Source: Rapana venosa
Taxonomy: Eukaryota > Mollusca > Gastropoda > Neogastropoda > Muricidae
DNA length: 64,000 nt
Direction of reading: 5' to 3'
Assembly (NCBI GenBank): GCA_028751875.1
Contig: CM054141.1
Location: forward strand, 74,909,575-74,973,574
Of the stretch, positions 61,443 to 64,000 are shown in pieces (position 1 is the stretch's first letter; each line of letters begins with the position of its first letter). Both the position numbers and the translations under genes were made by a program. The notes under the pieces are model-generated. The model was given only the letters and a program-made list of their open reading frames with translations, was not told where the DNA came from and made no database searches.

Positions 61443-61564
61443 TGCCCAAATTAGCAGAACAAGCTGCACTGTCCTTTAAAGGAGAAGAGAATGCTCTGAA
61501 GGCTAAAAGCCCAGCGTGTATGTGTGGCAAGCAGTCCTTTAAAAACCGTCCTCCTCTCATCCTG

Positions 61565-61725
61565 GTAGCAAACTTCTCCATCCTGTGTGCACACTTCTCG
61601 TCCTTGTGCACACTCTCATCCTGTGTGCTCACATTTCACATCCTGTGTGCTCACCTTCTCATCCTGTGTGCACACTTTCCTCATCCGTGAGCACACATTC
61701 CTCATCCTGTGGTGCACTTAGTGTC
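61565..61725. repeat. ~20-bp tandem repeat, ~7 diverged copies
   Basis: Units vary around catcctgtgtgcacactt. Counterpart of the four-copy array at 41355. Confidence 0.85.
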
Positions 61726-62108
61726 TGACAGCTATCCCCAGGTGCAGGATTGAGACAGAGTGTGGCATGTACCTGGGTGAAAAGATAAACCCCCAGGGGG
61801 TTAAGCGAAGGAACACCCAAAGCAACAAACAGACCAGATTCGGTGTTGAAGGGCTCTTTGTCACATGACATGTACTTTTCCACACAGAGAGACAAATCTA
61901 TTTCACTTGGGGTTTGCCTGGAGTTACTATAGTCAGTGATAATTATGACCTTAGTGGTCAGTTAGACTCTAATCATTACTATAATAACATTGCTGACCAG
62001 AAGACAGATCTATGTTTTACTTAAGGTTTGCTTTGAGTTACTACAGTGATGACGTTAGTGGTCAGTTTGACTCGAACCCATACTAATGAATATTGCTAAG
62101 GGAAGCCA

Positions 62109-62375
62109 AGTGTGTGTGAACCAGCAATGCAGGCCCTGGCTAAAGGCTTTCTTTGTCAGTGGCTGATGTTATTCAGCTTATTGCCTAGGCCGACGCTGAC
62201 ATCAGGGTGTTCTGGTGATGCCCACAGTGGGTCACACCGTGCAGAACAACATTCCATAGGGGCTGTGAACACAGACCACCCCAAGACATCCACCTGGCCA
62301 TGGCTGGACCATCCAACCAACCAGCCCACCCTAACTACAGTGAGTGCTGACAACAGAGGACAGTCTTGGGTCCGT
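62109..62375. other. ~270-bp segment present only in right arm
   Basis: The left arm joins its flanks directly (near 40960-40985). I see no poly(A) tail, target duplication or element motif, so a deletion in the left arm is as likely as an insertion here. Confidence 0.65.
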
Positions 62376-62439
62376 GGTGAACCTTTCCCTGTGGGGGCAT
62401 GTTGGGCAACTCAGTCAATGCTGGCATACATTTCAGGAC

Positions 62440-62835
62440 ACTGATGATCTGCTGTGTGTGTGTGTAGTGTCAGTGTGTGTGTGTGTCAGTGTGTGAGTGT
62501 GTATACACACACAGTGCAAAGCAGCACAGGACACCTGATGATCTGCTGTGTGTGTCAGTGTGTGTGTGTGTTTCAGTGTGTGAGTGGTGAGTGTGTATAC
62601 ACACACAGTGCAAAGCAAGCACAGGACACTGATGAAACTGCTGTGTGTGTGTGTGTCCGTGTTGTGTGTGTATGTGTCAGTGATGTATATAACACACAGT
62701 GCAAAGCAAGGCACATGACACAGATCTGCTGAGTGAGTGTCAGTGTGTTGTAGTGGTGTGTGACTTTGTGTGTGTTCAGTGTGTATACAACCACAAGTGC
62801 AAAACAAGGCACTAAGACACTGAAGATCTGCAGCC
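62440..62835. repeat. CA satellite, ~5 copies, uninterrupted
   Basis: Reverse complement of the units at 36820-37565 and 40431-40895. Here the flank next to 36800 (aaacaggaaccccc) and the flank next to 40900 (tttcaggacac) are joined by one array with no LINE. Confidence 0.9.
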
Positions 62836-63059
62836 CTCTTTGACCACTTGCTTTTGGGCCTGTCAAAAACAAACAGGAACCCCCACCAGCTGCTGCAGGT
62901 CTGTAACGAGCCGTAGTGGATCTACTTTAAATCATTAGGGCAGTTCCAGGAAGTGGGTGTAGCCTGTGAAGGCATGGTCGGTCAGACGATATTTCTCACC
63001 AGTATTTTTTTCATGCGTCATTTTCCTCGACAGACAACATAGTTTGTTGTTGTTGCACG

Positions 63060-63308
63060 TTGGCTCAGCATGGTCAGGGTAACACTTGCCAGCTGCCTGC
63101 AGTGCTGTGTGTGAGTGCAAGCACTACCAGAGTCTCCGTCAGAGCAAGGAGGACTGGTCGCATGCAGACAAGGCAGCCCCTTCCTCCTGAAGCAGTGTCT
63201 TGTCTCACCTCTTCACTACATCAGCCTGAAGATCTCACACATCGGAGACAGTGCCTGTGTGGCTCTGTGACAGACATCACCCACATTGTCCAGGGTTGTT
63301 ACAGCATA
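63060..63308 (+). other. Open frame with a C-x-C-x7-H-x4-C motif, possible LINE C-terminus
   Basis: The 83-codon frame has C-L-C-G...T-H-I-V-Q-G-C (63252-63299), the spacing of the zinc-binding motif near the C-terminus of many Jockey/I-type LINE proteins, and a preceding basic segment as in those proteins. The left-arm counterpart (about 36340-36480 minus) has indels that break the motif. Short motif, so weak evidence. Confidence 0.25.
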
Positions 63309-63349
63309 TGACATGCTGGCCCTCAGAGACTGATGGCCAGTGAGGGAGT

Positions 63350-63440
63350 GATGAAATGTAGAACAGAAGTGCCAACAACAGCCAGCGTCAGCAAGGCAGA
63401 CTGATGACATGGGTAGACAGAGGTGCCATCAACAGCAGCT
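63350..63440. repeat. ~54-bp minisatellite, ~2 copies
   Basis: Counterpart of the eight-copy array at 35870-36290. Confidence 0.75.
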
Positions 63441-64000
63441 AGGTCATCAAGGCAGAAAAGTCAGCAAGCCAACTGTCTCCCCTCTATCTAGCAGTGAGGG
63501 GGAGAGGAAGGCCAGGCCTCAGAGACGTCCATCCCATGCGCATGTCCTCACCTCCGCTGAGTCACCACTCCACTTGCTGGAGAGATGCAGCAGCCAGGCC
63601 TTGAACCCCAACTGGTAGGTGGGACCACTTTTTTTTTATATACAGTTTGTATAGCATTCCTAGAATGTCAGATCACTTGTGGTAATAGGTGTAGGCTATG
63701 TGGAAATAGACAATTGCTCTTGCAGTAGTATGGTAATCAATCCCACCCCTTACCTGCTGCTCAAAAAAATGTTAAATGAAATTAAAAATGGAAAAAATAT
63801 GCCTTATAAAAGGCAACGGTTTTATCCTAAAAGTGAAATCCAGTTTAAATATTTTGTAAAAGGAGATACATTTTTTTTTAAAGAGCATGTTGAGGATTAA
63901 CAGTATTACAAGATGTTGGTTGATATCGACGGTTACTAGGGGTTAAAAAAAAAAAAAAAATTTTATATTTTTTCCAGGTTACAAACCAACATTTTAAAGC
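63441..64000. other. Unassigned right-arm sequence to window edge
   Basis: Clean AT-rich sequence that corresponds to the homopolymerised left arm before 35860. No gene recognised. A 15-A run is at about 63946-63960. Confidence 0.45.

Larger units (their letters stand above)
53865..64000. repeat. Right arm of the large inverted repeat (continues past window)
   Basis: Reverse complement of 35100-48680. It still matches at the window edge: 63640-63900 against the homopolymerised 35130-35370, sharing ggatttcacttt and ggtaaggggtgggat in reverse orientation. Its sequence is clean throughout, so it is the better template for this locus. Confidence 0.93.

Overview
This looks like a stretch of animal (metazoan) nuclear genome, most likely from a marine invertebrate such as a mollusc. 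The reasons are many broken non-LTR retrotransposons of invertebrate type, tRNA-derived SINEs whose core resembles the widely shared MESC-like SINE core, long CA/GT and CT microsatellites, minisatellites, and no compact prokaryotic or viral genes. I recognise no complete host protein-coding gene. Nearly everything is repeat sequence, retrotransposon remains, or sequence shaped by assembly problems. The taxon is an inference.

Layout. (1) 1-4938 and 16385-21322 are a direct repeat, identical wherever I compared it, offset by exactly 16,384 bases. Its first ~1.35 kb is almost devoid of G on the + strand. (2) 4950-6110 holds a broken minus-strand reverse transcriptase (RT). (3) 6121-10330 is CCA/CA-rich low-complexity DNA that includes two diverged 1.2-kb tandem units. 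(4) 10331-16384 holds microsatellites, one unrecognised 181-codon ORF (11635-12180) and a broken RT (14985-15530). (5) 21323-23131 is clean sequence with a possible spliced minus-strand gene fragment. It is repeated at 24718-26686 in a badly 'homopolymerised' form. (6) 26687-28652 is a LINE in two oppositely oriented halves that meet at their 5' edges, the arrangement expected of a twin-primed insertion. (7) 28700-35000 is mostly homopolymerised and unreadable.

(8) About 35100-48680 and 53865-64000 (running off the window) are reverse complements of each other around a 500-N gap (49229-49728). Where both arms are clean they differ by only about 1-2% in substitutions. They also differ by several structural variants: a LINE in a CA satellite (left only), a SINE pair with a 15-bp target-site duplication (left only), a 1.4-kb segment (right only), a ~270-bp segment (right only), and minisatellite copy numbers. 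The simplest reading is that the arms are two haplotypes of one locus, scaffolded head-to-head in opposite orientation. A true large inverted duplication is the alternative.

No set of genes here forms a pathway. The interest lies in transposon biology (allelic presence/absence, twin priming, LINE insertion in satellite), in satellite structure, and in assembly pathology. I do not see a convincing new biological system.
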